This document shows positions 1 through 5,398 of a stretch of DNA of 5,736 nucleotides, in pieces. The translations under genes and the position numbers were made by a program. The notes below the pieces were generated by a model. It had not been told where the DNA came from, did not search any database, and saw nothing but the letters and a program-made list of their open reading frames with translations. The DNA is from Chloroflexota bacterium (GTDB lineage: Bacteria > Chloroflexota > Dehalococcoidia > Dehalococcoidales > RBG-16-60-22): the NCBI GenBank assembly GCA_022574315.1, contig JACZSH010000094.1, positions 1 to 5,736 of the forward strand, read 5' to 3'. Position 1 is the stretch's first letter. Every line of letters starts with the position of its first letter.

Positions 1-375
1 CATTTTGTCCGATGTTTCTTTACAGTACTTTTTAAGCAGGGGCAATGATATTTCAGAGAGCCTTTTCCCTCTATAAGTGCCGTACATTATCTTAAACTTA
101 GGGCCATATTCTAAGTCCTCCTTCTTTGGAGGGAAGTCTGCGTCAACTGAGTCTGGCTCAAAGGCATCGTCTTCTGTCTCTATAAAGGCCCTGGTTACAA
201 TCATAAACTGCTGAGATAATAAGTATTTAAGCCCGTTTGTTTTTGCTTTGAAAATATCCTTATCCCCCGAATCTGAGCTTATCGAGAAATACGTGGTTTT
301 GAATATGTCTTTTGGGTCATCTGTGTTAGTGAATGTTGCTTCACATTTGATCTTGGAGAAGAAGTTGGGGTGCCA
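1..375 (-). CDS. ERF-family single-strand annealing protein, partial (no 5' end; runs off left edge)
   Basis: The minus strand is open for exactly 125 codons from 375 to 1, with an in-frame stop (TAG, plus 376-378) just upstream and no ATG, GTG or TTG before codon 58. The 5' end is therefore missing and the 3' end lies outside the window. The fragment contains SDSGDKDIFKAKTNGLKYLL (residues 34-53) followed by SQQFMI. This resembles the conserved ERF core (G.D.GDK...KA.T.A.KY.L...F.I) of phage recombination proteins that anneal single-stranded DNA. Further on, residues 99-110 (GTYRGKRLSEIS) look like the small 'G.Y+GK.L.EI' module often attached to phage annealing proteins. Such genes normally sit in a phage early or recombination cluster, so this is probably a prophage or phage piece. 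Base composition is clearly more AT-rich than the rest of the window. The family call comes from motif memory, not a search. Confidence 0.68.
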
Positions 376-556
376 CTATGTGCTCAGGCATGGGCACCGG
401 TGGATGGTGGACCTCTACGCTGGGGATCAGTGGATCTTCAATCCGCCAGACCGGGACGGCTGGCCGGAACGTGGGCCGTATATCGAGGTCGGTGCGTGCG
501 AATCGTGGACGTTGGTGGACGTGGTGGACGCCGCCGTCGAGCGGCTTGGGAGCTGA
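371..556 (+). CDS. 3' fragment of an unrecognised GC-rich gene
   Basis: A plus-strand frame ends in TGA at 554-556. The formal ATG (248) lies inside the ERF fragment on the other strand, so only the part from about 371 looks genuinely coding: roughly 60 residues rich in W, D, G and R, including RHGHRWMVDLYAGDQWIF. Third codon positions here are mostly G or C, unlike bases 1-360, which supports real coding in this frame. Two bases after the stop comes ATG (559-561), preceded by GGGAG (548-552) at a six-base spacing. It begins a second frame (MCDSRKK) that is cut off where M42 homology begins. This arrangement of stop, SD and ATG suggests two adjacent genes of one operon, both truncated. I do not recognise the protein. 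It overlaps the non-homologous tail of the minus-strand M42 frame, which is probably not expressed as protein here. Confidence 0.4.
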   Translation, partial: CHYVLRHGHRWMVDLYAGDQWIFNPPDRDGWPERGPYIEVGACESWTLVDVVDAAVERLGS

Positions 557-1466
557 TTATGTGCGACAGTAGGAAGAAAACGCAACTTGAATTGGTGGCG
601 GTGAAGACGCCGAAGGGTATCCCCAGTCTTTTAGCGGCGTCGCCGAGCAGCTTTTGCAGTCGCGGGCTGGCGAAGTTCACCGTCGCCGGGTAGAGCACCC
701 CGCCCCCCGGCTGGGTGAAAGACAGCCGGATGACGCCCAGCCCCTCCCGTAGCGGGAAGGCTTTTTTCGCGTCCGGTACGGCATCTTCGGCAAAACCGGT
801 GTCCGTGGCGATAACCCAGTCCGGCTGTAGCTTTCTCAGAACGTGCCTCATGCCGTAACCACCTATTTCCTCCTGCACCGTGCCGATGAAATAGACGTCG
901 TGCCGCGGTTTTTCGGGCAGACGCCGTGCCAGCTCCACCAGGACACTGCAGCCCGCCCGGTCATCGATTGACGGACTGGCCAGCAATGTCTTTTTATCGT
1001 CCAGCCACTGCGGCGGCGTGGCAAAGACGATTGGGTCGCCCGGAGAAACGTATTTTTGCCGTTCCCCAACGTCAATCCACAGTGGCTTATCGCTGCCCGC
1101 CTCGAAGTGGGCGCTCGTCGAGCAGACCACCCCGGGGACGTCCCTCTCTTCGCCCAGGATGAGCACCGGGATGCCGGGCAGGGTGCGGAAGTCAATCCAG
1201 CCCAGCTTATCAAACCAGACAAACTCGTCTACCTTCAGCACGGCCATGGTGACCTGGTCCAGGTGGGCGACTACCGCCAGGGAATGCTTTCCTTCCGTCC
1301 CTTTCTTCCGGGCAATCAGGTTGCCCATCTTGTCGATACGTATCTCGTCGACGTGTTCCTCCAGCAGTTCTTTCAGCCGGTTGGCGACGCGGCTTTCATG
1401 TCCGGTAGGGCCCGGTATCTGGACCAGTTCGTAAATCAAATCACCAATCATCGCTGACTCCTTCAT
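438..1466 (-). CDS. M42-family metallo-aminopeptidase/glucanase-type peptidase, C-terminus lost
   Basis: Residues 1-294 match the M42 (TET/FrvX/CelM) di-metal aminopeptidases, cytosolic enzymes that form dodecameric shells and trim short peptides. Visible sites are AHLDQV (H68, D70), SIDDRAG (D168, bridging metal ligand), VQEEIGGYG (E199 general base, E200 ligand) and ATDTG (D222). The final part of the family fold, with a GTDA-like segment and the last metal ligand in an 'HSP.E' motif, is absent. After TATNSS (residues 289-294, near base 585) the frame turns into a low-complexity Arg/Pro/Ser tail that is antisense to the plus-strand fragment at 371-556. The annotated frame to 438 is thus a fusion across a junction, and an enzyme without the last ligand should be inactive. 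ATG 1466 has AGGAG seven bases upstream. A second ATG at 1451 (MIGDLIYEL) has its own AAGGAG six bases upstream and is an equally good start. A strong minus-strand promoter lies upstream. Confidence 0.85.
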   Translation of the reverse strand: MKESAMIGDLIYELVQIPGPTGHESRVANRLKELLEEHVDEIRIDKMGNLIARKKGTEGKHSLAVVAHLDQVTMAVLKVDEFVWFDKLGWIDFRTLPGIPVLILGEERDVPGVVCSTSAHFEAGSDKPLWIDVGERQKYVSPGDPIVFATPPQWLDDKKTLLASPSIDDRAGCSVLVELARRLPEKPRHDVYFIGTVQEEIGGYGMRHVLRKLQPDWVIATDTGFAEDAVPDAKKAFPLREGLGVIRLSFTQPGGGVLYPATVNFASPRLQKLLGDAAKRLGIPFGVFTATNSSCVFFLLSHIISSQAARRRRPPRPPTSTIRTHRPRYTAHVPASRPGLAD

Positions 1467-1553
1467 CGGGGTTCTCCTGGGGGCAGTCGGGATTCGGCAG
1501 ACTCCGTTTTGGGGCTGGCCGCCGGTGAATGATTATTGCCCGTTTAGACAGCA

Positions 1554-1582
1554 ATCATAGCACTGACCTCCTGTTGCGTCAA
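1554..1582 (-). promoter_or_regulatory. Sigma-70-type promoter for the M42 peptidase gene
   Basis: Read on the minus strand, TTGACG (1582-1577) is followed by a 17-base spacer and TATGAT (1559-1554), with TGC immediately before the -10, making an extended -10. Transcription would start near 1547, giving a leader of about 80 nt before ATG 1466. An imperfect inverted repeat (ATGATT 1529-1534 and AATCAT 1553-1558, with ATTGC/GCAAT inside) overlaps the -10 and start site. It could be an operator, but this is weak evidence. Confidence 0.7.
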
Positions 1583-1626
1583 GGTACCCAACCGCCCGGT
1601 CTGCGCTCAACACCCGGTCGATGATG

Positions 1627-1635
1627 TGCTATACT
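1627..1635 (+). promoter_or_regulatory. Extended -10 promoter of the tRNA-Thr gene
   Basis: TGC-TATACT (1627-1635) is an extended -10 element ending ten bases before the mature tRNA 5' end at 1645. Transcription would start at about 1641-1643, giving almost no leader. No good -35 box is visible at the right distance (CTCAAC around 1606 is poor), as is common for extended -10 promoters. It lies about 48 bases from the divergent -35 of the M42 promoter. Confidence 0.55.
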
Positions 1636-1644
1636 TGAAGCAAC

Positions 1645-1719
1645 GCCAGCGTAGCTCAGTGGTAGAGCAGCGGTTTCGTAAACCGCCGGCCAAGAGTTCG
1701 ACTCTCTTCGCTGGCTCCA
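1645..1719 (+). tRNA. trnT: tRNA-Thr (anticodon CGU), CCA encoded
   Basis: The sequence folds into a full cloverleaf. The acceptor stem is GCCAGCG (1645-1651) with CGCTGGC (1709-1715). The D arm is GCTC/GAGC around AGTGGTA. The anticodon stem is GCGGT/ACCGC around TTCGTAA, with anticodon CGT at 1677-1679. The variable loop is CGGCC, and the T arm is AAGAG/CTCTT around TTCGACT. All stems pair perfectly. Discriminator T1716 is followed by genome-encoded CCA (1717-1719). Anticodon CGU reads the threonine codon ACG. No terminator separates it from the gene starting at 1736, so the tRNA is probably processed from a shared transcript. Confidence 0.96.
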
Positions 1720-1735
1720 TTTTCTGGAGTAGTCC

Positions 1736-2563
1736 ATGACCGGGTTGTTTTTCGGGACGGCGGGCATTCCCCGCAGCACGTATTCTGAATCTACTGTCTC
1801 TGGTATCGAACGTATCGTCGAGCTTGGGCTCGATTGCATGGAGATAGAGTTTGTTCAGGGAGTGAGGATGGGGGAGAGCAGTGCCCACCGGGTGGCTGAG
1901 GCGGCTGACCGGCTCGGCGTCCGGCTCTCGGCGCATGCTCCTTACTTTATTAACCTCAATTCCCATGAACCGGAAAAAGTCAGTGCCAGCCAGGAAAGAA
2001 TTCTGCAGACGGCCCATATCGCCCACCTTTGTCACGCTCAATCTATCGTTTTCCACGCCGCTTTTTACCTTGATGACCCGCCGGAAAAAGTCTATGAGAC
2101 TACCCGTAAATATCTCGCCGAAATAATGCATCAGCTAAAACGGGAAAACAATCCCATCCTGGTCAGGCCGGAGGTCACCGGTAAAGCCACCCAGTTCGGC
2201 GATATTGAAGAGGTGCTTGGCCTCAGTGCCGAACTGGAAAGAGTGTCTCCCTGCATCGACTTTTCGCACTGGCATGCCCGTACCGGCCGGTTCAATACCT
2301 ACCCGGAATTCAACTCGGTATTGCTCCGTATTGAAGAACGGCTCGGCCGTGAGGCGCTGGAGAATATGCATATCCATGTCGCCGGTATCCACTACGGCAA
2401 AAAAGGAGAGCTGAAGCACCTTAATTTTGCCGATTCGGATTTCAACTACCATGATTTGCTGCGCGCCCTGAAGGACACTGGGGCCGGCGGTACGGTTATT
2501 TGTGAAAGCCCCAATCTGGAAGAAGACGCCCGGCGCCTGCAGTCGGCATACCGCAATCTCTAG
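1736..2563 (+). CDS. AP endonuclease family 2 / endonuclease IV-like TIM-barrel protein (archaeal-type)
   Basis: This is an intact 275-residue protein, the usual length for endonuclease IV relatives, which cleave DNA 5' of abasic sites in base-excision repair using three zinc ions. Compared with E. coli Nfo ligands, I can match H67 (SAHAPY), H107 (VFHAAFY), E146 (RPEVTG), D175 and H178 (CIDFSHWH), H214 (HIHVAGIHYG), H228 (GELKHLNF) and E257 (CESPN). The Nfo D229 position (the D of D-x-H) appears to be Leu226. The region GKKGELKHLNFADSDF resembles the 'Y..KGE..HL' version I recall from methanogen Nfo homologues, and the N-terminus FGTAGIP fits that subgroup too. The start is ATG 1736 with GGAG (1726-1729) six bases upstream. 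The gene begins 16 bases after the tRNA CCA end, so they are probably co-transcribed. The alternative is a sugar isomerase/epimerase of the same fold, but the metal-ligand pattern favours the nuclease family. Confidence 0.85.
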   Translation: MTGLFFGTAGIPRSTYSESTVSGIERIVELGLDCMEIEFVQGVRMGESSAHRVAEAADRLGVRLSAHAPYFINLNSHEPEKVSASQERILQTAHIAHLCHAQSIVFHAAFYLDDPPEKVYETTRKYLAEIMHQLKRENNPILVRPEVTGKATQFGDIEEVLGLSAELERVSPCIDFSHWHARTGRFNTYPEFNSVLLRIEERLGREALENMHIHVAGIHYGKKGELKHLNFADSDFNYHDLLRALKDTGAGGTVICESPNLEEDARRLQSAYRNL

Positions 2564-2808
2564 ATATGGACTTGTCCATTCTCGGCATCCCGGGGGACGG
2601 TAAAAAAGTCGAAAATAACGGGGTCATCGTGCCGCTATTTTACCCAAAACACGGGTAATCTCACCTCAATATCGTCGATGTTTGTCCAACCTTCAACAGG
2701 CCATTATTTGCCAGCAAAAGCGCCCTATAGGTCAGGAAAAGTTACCCTAAACCGCCTAGAAGCCGTATCAGCCAATATACTGAACAAGCCGGCCGCCCAT
2801 CAGGGAGT

Positions 2809-2838
2809 TTGACAGGTTCTTCCGTTTCTTGCTATATT
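2809..2838 (+). promoter_or_regulatory. Strong sigma-70-type promoter upstream of proV
   Basis: TTGACA (2809-2814, perfect -35) and TATATT (2833-2838, one mismatch) are separated by 18 bases, with TGC directly before the -10 (extended -10). Transcription would begin near 2845. The next gene is the ProV-like ATPase starting at 3074, leaving a leader of about 230 nt. Confidence 0.75.
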
Positions 2839-2862
2839 GGCACGAATGATTTTCACATTGGG

Positions 2863-2889
2863 GCGCTTCCGTTAGGCGCGGTTTGCCGC
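2863..2889 (+). promoter_or_regulatory. Two mutually exclusive small hairpins in the proV leader
   Basis: GCGCTT (2863-2868) can pair with AGGCGC (2874-2879) around a five-base loop, with one G-T pair. GCGG (2878-2881) can pair with CCGC (2886-2889) around TTTG. They share 2878-2879, so only one can form at a time. They lie about 20 nt into the predicted transcript. Both are short and could be chance in GC-rich sequence. Confidence 0.25.
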
Positions 2890-3061
2890 TCACACTTGAT
2901 GAAAAGGGAGTTGGACATAGCATAGAATAGGCAACTAAAGGACAGAGAGATTTCCATAACTTGCTTCTGTAAAATTAGCCGCCGTATTCCATCGCTAGAA
3001 TCACTCTAAACTTTCCCCACTGATTTTACCGATTGTTGGCTTATCTCTGCGTTTATTGCTT

Positions 3062-3067
3062 GGGAGG
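3062..3067 (+). promoter_or_regulatory. Shine-Dalgarno site that fixes the TTG start of proV
   Basis: GGGAGG lies six bases before TTG 3074-3076. An earlier in-frame TTG at 3056 would place this site inside the coding sequence and has no SD of its own, so translation most likely starts at 3074. Confidence 0.75.
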
Positions 3068-3073
3068 ATAAAA

Positions 3074-4288
3074 TTGTCTGAAAATGGAAGTAAAATCTGG
3101 TGCCGGAACCTGTGGAAGGTATTTGGCCCCCATCCTGATGCAATTATCGATTCGGCCAGCGATGGTTCTACTAAAGAGCAAATACTGGAGGAGACCGGGC
3201 ATGTCATCGCCGTCAAAGACGTTTCTTTTGAGGTAAAAGAAAACGAGATATTCGTTGTCATGGGTCTTTCCGGAAGTGGTAAGTCAACGCTTATTCGCTG
3301 TATAAACCGACTCATTGAGCCTACCAGAGGTGCCGTGTGTATTGAAGGGGCTGACATCGCCCAGATGAATGATGCGGAGTTGAGGGATCTCCGCCGCCAT
3401 AAATTAAGCATGGTGTTTCAGAACTTCGGCCTGCTGCCTCACCGTACGGTGCTGGACAACGTTGCCTTCGGTCTGGAAGTCAGGGGAGAGGGCAAGAAGG
3501 AAAGGCATGAGAAAGCTTTGCAAATGCTGGAACAGGTGGGACTGAAAGGATGGGAGAAAAACCGTATCCACGAACTTAGCGGTGGCATGCAACAACGCGT
3601 CGGACTGGCCCGGGCGCTCGCTTCGGGAGCGGAGACGCTTCTCATGGACGAGCCTTTCAGTGCCCTCGACCCATTGATTCGCCGCCAGATGCAGGACGAG
3701 TTCTTGAATTTGCACACCACAGTGAAGCGGACGGTGATTTTTATCACCCACGACCTCACTGAAGCGCTGAAGCTCGGCGACCGTATTGCCATTATGCGGG
3801 ATGGTGAAATTGTCCAGATCGGCCGTCCTGAAGAAATTGTTACCAAGCCGGCTGATGACTACGTCAGCGAGTTTGTCAGGGATGTGCCCATGGGGAAAGT
3901 ACTTTCCGCACAAACTATTATGGAGCAACCTGCCACGGTGGTTCAAAGTGACCAGAGCATTGAGGACGCCATTGAAGCCATGAGGCTGAAAGAAGGCGAC
4001 TGGACTTTTATTATTGATGGTACCGGGCGGGTTAAAGGTACCTTGACTCTGGAAGATGCCCGTGCCGCCGTGAGCAGGGGACTATCCAGGGCGGGAGAAG
4101 CCGCCCGGTCGGAGTTTGCCAGTACTGCGCCGGATGTCACGCTGGAACAGTGCTTGAGTCTGGTAACGGGAGAGAGTAATATCCCGGTGGCGGTCCTGGA
4201 TGATGAACGTCACCTGCTCGGTGTCATCACCCGGCCGGCCCTCTTTGAAGCTATCCAATCGGACAGCACCAATGGTAAGCAGAACTGA
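3074..4288 (+). CDS. proV: Glycine betaine/proline ABC importer ATP-binding protein with tandem CBS domains (ProV/OpuAA-like)
   Basis: This is the ATPase that powers uptake of quaternary-amine osmoprotectants, acting on the cytosolic face of the permease encoded next. Numbering from TTG 3074 (404 residues, close to the roughly 400 of E. coli ProV), Walker A GLSGSGKST is at 64-72, the Q-loop at Q116 (VFQNFGLLPH), the signature LSGGMQQRVGLARAL begins at 168, Walker B LLMDEP is at 189-194 with catalytic E193, and the H-loop is at H226 (FITHDL). The N-terminal stretch KVFGP...EETGHVIAVKDVSFEV is typical of this subfamily. The C-terminus holds two CBS-like repeats (about 279-334 and 344-396). In OpuA-type transporters these sense ionic strength or nucleotides and gate transport. 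All ATPase motifs are intact. It is followed after 70 bases by the permease gene and is probably driven by the promoter at 2809-2838. Substrate specificity cannot be read from the ATPase. Confidence 0.93.
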   Translation: MSENGSKIWCRNLWKVFGPHPDAIIDSASDGSTKEQILEETGHVIAVKDVSFEVKENEIFVVMGLSGSGKSTLIRCINRLIEPTRGAVCIEGADIAQMNDAELRDLRRHKLSMVFQNFGLLPHRTVLDNVAFGLEVRGEGKKERHEKALQMLEQVGLKGWEKNRIHELSGGMQQRVGLARALASGAETLLMDEPFSALDPLIRRQMQDEFLNLHTTVKRTVIFITHDLTEALKLGDRIAIMRDGEIVQIGRPEEIVTKPADDYVSEFVRDVPMGKVLSAQTIMEQPATVVQSDQSIEDAIEAMRLKEGDWTFIIDGTGRVKGTLTLEDARAAVSRGLSRAGEAARSEFASTAPDVTLEQCLSLVTGESNIPVAVLDDERHLLGVITRPALFEAIQSDSTNGKQN

Positions 4289-4358
4289 CGTATCGGCGTT
4301 TCAGGCGGTGCTTTCCTGCCGCGGTATTCAGAATTGGCCCTGAGAAAGGTGAAAGAAT

Positions 4359-5228
4359 ATGTTTGATTTTCCGGAAACCTTGGTTATCGGTAGAAGTATA
4401 TCAAAATGGATTGACCGGGTGGTGGACTGGGTGGTCGTCAACTGGGACCCTTTTTTCTCGGCCATTAACATCGGGGTGCTGCGTATCCTGGTGCCATTTC
4501 AGGAGTTCCTGCAGTGGCTTCCCTGGTGGTTTGTTATCATTATGGTCGGCCTCCTCGCCTGGCGTATGGTAAGTGTGAAATTCGGCATTGTCGCTGCCGG
4601 CTTACTGCTCGTGGTGAGTTTCCTGGGGCTGCTTGACCTGGCCATGATTACCCTGGCCATCGTTTTGACGGCGGCTCTGCTCTGCGTGGTCATCGGTCTG
4701 CCCGTGGGCATCGCCGCCGCCAAGAGTAACCGCGTCGACAGTATTATGAGGCCGGTTCTGGATAGCATGCAGACCATGCCCAGCTTTGTTTACCTCATCC
4801 CGGCGGTGATGCTCTTCGGATTGGGCAAGACGCCGGCCGTCATGGCAACCATGATTTACGCCCTTCCTCCCATTATCCGCCTCACCAATCTGGGTATCCG
4901 GCAGGTGGACCCTTCGGTAGTCGAAGCGGGACGGGCTTCCGGTACCACCTCCTGGCAGCTGCTCCGTAAAATCCAGATACCTCTGGCCATGCCGACCATT
5001 CTGGCCGGACTGAATCAGACCATCATGATGGCGCTGGCCATGGTGGTCATCGCTTCCATGATTGGCGCCAGGGGCCTGGGTATCGAGGTGCTCAACGGCA
5101 TCAACCGGCTGGAAGTGGGCCGGGGATTCCTCGGCGGTATCAGTATCGTCTTCTTGGCCGTCATCCTCGACCGTATCAGCCAGGGATTTGCTTCTCGTAA
5201 ATCGCAAACCCGTTCCATTTCCGGATAA
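4359..5228 (+). CDS. proW: Glycine betaine/proline ABC importer permease (ProW/OpuAB-like)
   Basis: This 289-residue inner-membrane protein forms the translocation channel of the importer and couples to the ProV-like ATPase. Hydrophobic segments are visible at about 53-69, 76-92, 95-120, 142-155, 158-172, 220-238 and 257-270. The segment LDSMQTMPSFVYLIPAVMLF (134-153) is typical of ProW/OpuAB. The cytoplasmic coupling (EAA) loop is VEAGRASGTTSWQ with the downstream IPLAMPTILAG (188-217), which has the conserved EA..(A/S)G core and a Pro-rich end. The length fits a stand-alone permease; there is no fused substrate-binding domain, and a separate binding protein follows. ATG 4359 has AAAGGTG upstream at suitable spacing. 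The 70-base gap to proV shows no strong terminator, so the two are likely one transcript. Just after the stop comes a strong terminator. Confidence 0.93.
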   Translation: MFDFPETLVIGRSISKWIDRVVDWVVVNWDPFFSAINIGVLRILVPFQEFLQWLPWWFVIIMVGLLAWRMVSVKFGIVAAGLLLVVSFLGLLDLAMITLAIVLTAALLCVVIGLPVGIAAAKSNRVDSIMRPVLDSMQTMPSFVYLIPAVMLFGLGKTPAVMATMIYALPPIIRLTNLGIRQVDPSVVEAGRASGTTSWQLLRKIQIPLAMPTILAGLNQTIMMALAMVVIASMIGARGLGIEVLNGINRLEVGRGFLGGISIVFLAVILDRISQGFASRKSQTRSISG

Positions 5229-5233
5229 TTAGG

Positions 5234-5267
5234 GCGGGCAGCGCCGGGCGCTGCCCGCATTTTATTT
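5234..5267 (+). terminator. Strong intrinsic terminator after proW
   Basis: GCGGGCAGCGC (5234-5244) and GCGCTGCCCGC (5248-5258) form a perfect 11-pair, mostly G-C stem with a three-base loop, followed by ATTTTATTT. It begins five bases after the proW stop codon. It separates the permease from the binding-protein gene and would stop most transcripts from the proV promoter. There is no matching A-run on the left side, so it acts rightward only. Confidence 0.92.
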
Positions 5268-5293
5268 AGCTTCTTTTGCAGAACGAAAAATTG

Positions 5294-5304
5294 AAAGGAG
5301 GTGA
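5294..5304 (+). promoter_or_regulatory. Orphan full-length Shine-Dalgarno sequence in the proX leader
   Basis: AAAGGAGGTGA is an 11-base complement to the usual 16S rRNA 3' end, yet no start codon lies at usable spacing. The overlapping GTG (5301) sits inside the motif and opens only a ten-codon frame ending in TGA at 5331-5333. The true proX start is about 95 bases further on with its own SD. It might be a ribosome standby site, a relic of a lost gene start, or a remnant leader peptide. Confidence 0.4.
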
Positions 5305-5398
5305 ACCGGGCACAAAATAGATTTGTCATGTGAGTTATATTACTGCCTGAACAAGGTCTAATCAGGATAACAATATATAATTGGGAGGTAATCTATTC
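5305..5398 (+). promoter_or_regulatory. AT-rich proX upstream region, promoter not resolved
   Basis: Given the terminator upstream, proX should have its own promoter here. Candidate -10 boxes are TATATT (5336-5341) and TATAAT (5376-5381), but neither has a recognisable -35 at 16-18 bases, and the second would start transcription inside the SD. A short inverted repeat, CCTGA (5346-5350) with TCAGG (5362-5366), might be an operator. The proX SD is GGAGG at 5384-5388. Confidence 0.3.

Larger units (their letters stand above)
2564..3073. other. Long intergenic region / proV leader
   Basis: About 510 bases contain no convincing gene. A 30-codon frame (ATG 2566 to TAA 2658) begins two bases after the upstream stop but lacks an SD and recognisable content. 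TTACCC (2640-2645) and GGGTAA (2653-2658) form a six-pair hairpin with a seven-base loop but no T-run, so it is not a good terminator. The clear signals are the promoter at 2809-2838 and, downstream of it, a leader of about 230 nt with small GC-rich hairpins near 2863-2889. I see no match to a riboswitch I know. Confidence 0.6.

Noticed and set aside
1607..2131. Long minus-strand frame across the tRNA and the endonuclease IV-like gene
   Set aside because: It runs antisense through a perfect tRNA and a well-conserved gene, so it is a shadow frame.
2566..2658. 30-codon frame starting two bases after the endonuclease IV-like gene stop
   Set aside because: No SD, no recognisable motif, and its end coincides with a small hairpin; most likely chance.
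2640..2658. TTACCC/GGGTAA hairpin as terminator of the tRNA-endonuclease transcript
   Set aside because: Only six pairs with three G-C, and no T-run on either strand.
2899..2925. Eight-codon frame in the proV leader as a possible leader peptide
   Set aside because: No SD and no regulatory codon run; too short to support.
2931..2960. Possible guanidine-I (ykkC) riboswitch because of GGACAGAGAGA
   Set aside because: The other conserved ykkC blocks are not visible nearby, and the match is too short.
4602..5207. 201-codon minus-strand frame opposite proW
   Set aside because: His/Asp/Gly-rich composition is typical of antisense to a hydrophobic gene; no SD or motif supports it.
5376..5381. Perfect TATAAT as the proX promoter -10
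   Set aside because: No -35 or TGN element at proper spacing, and transcription would start inside the SD of proX.
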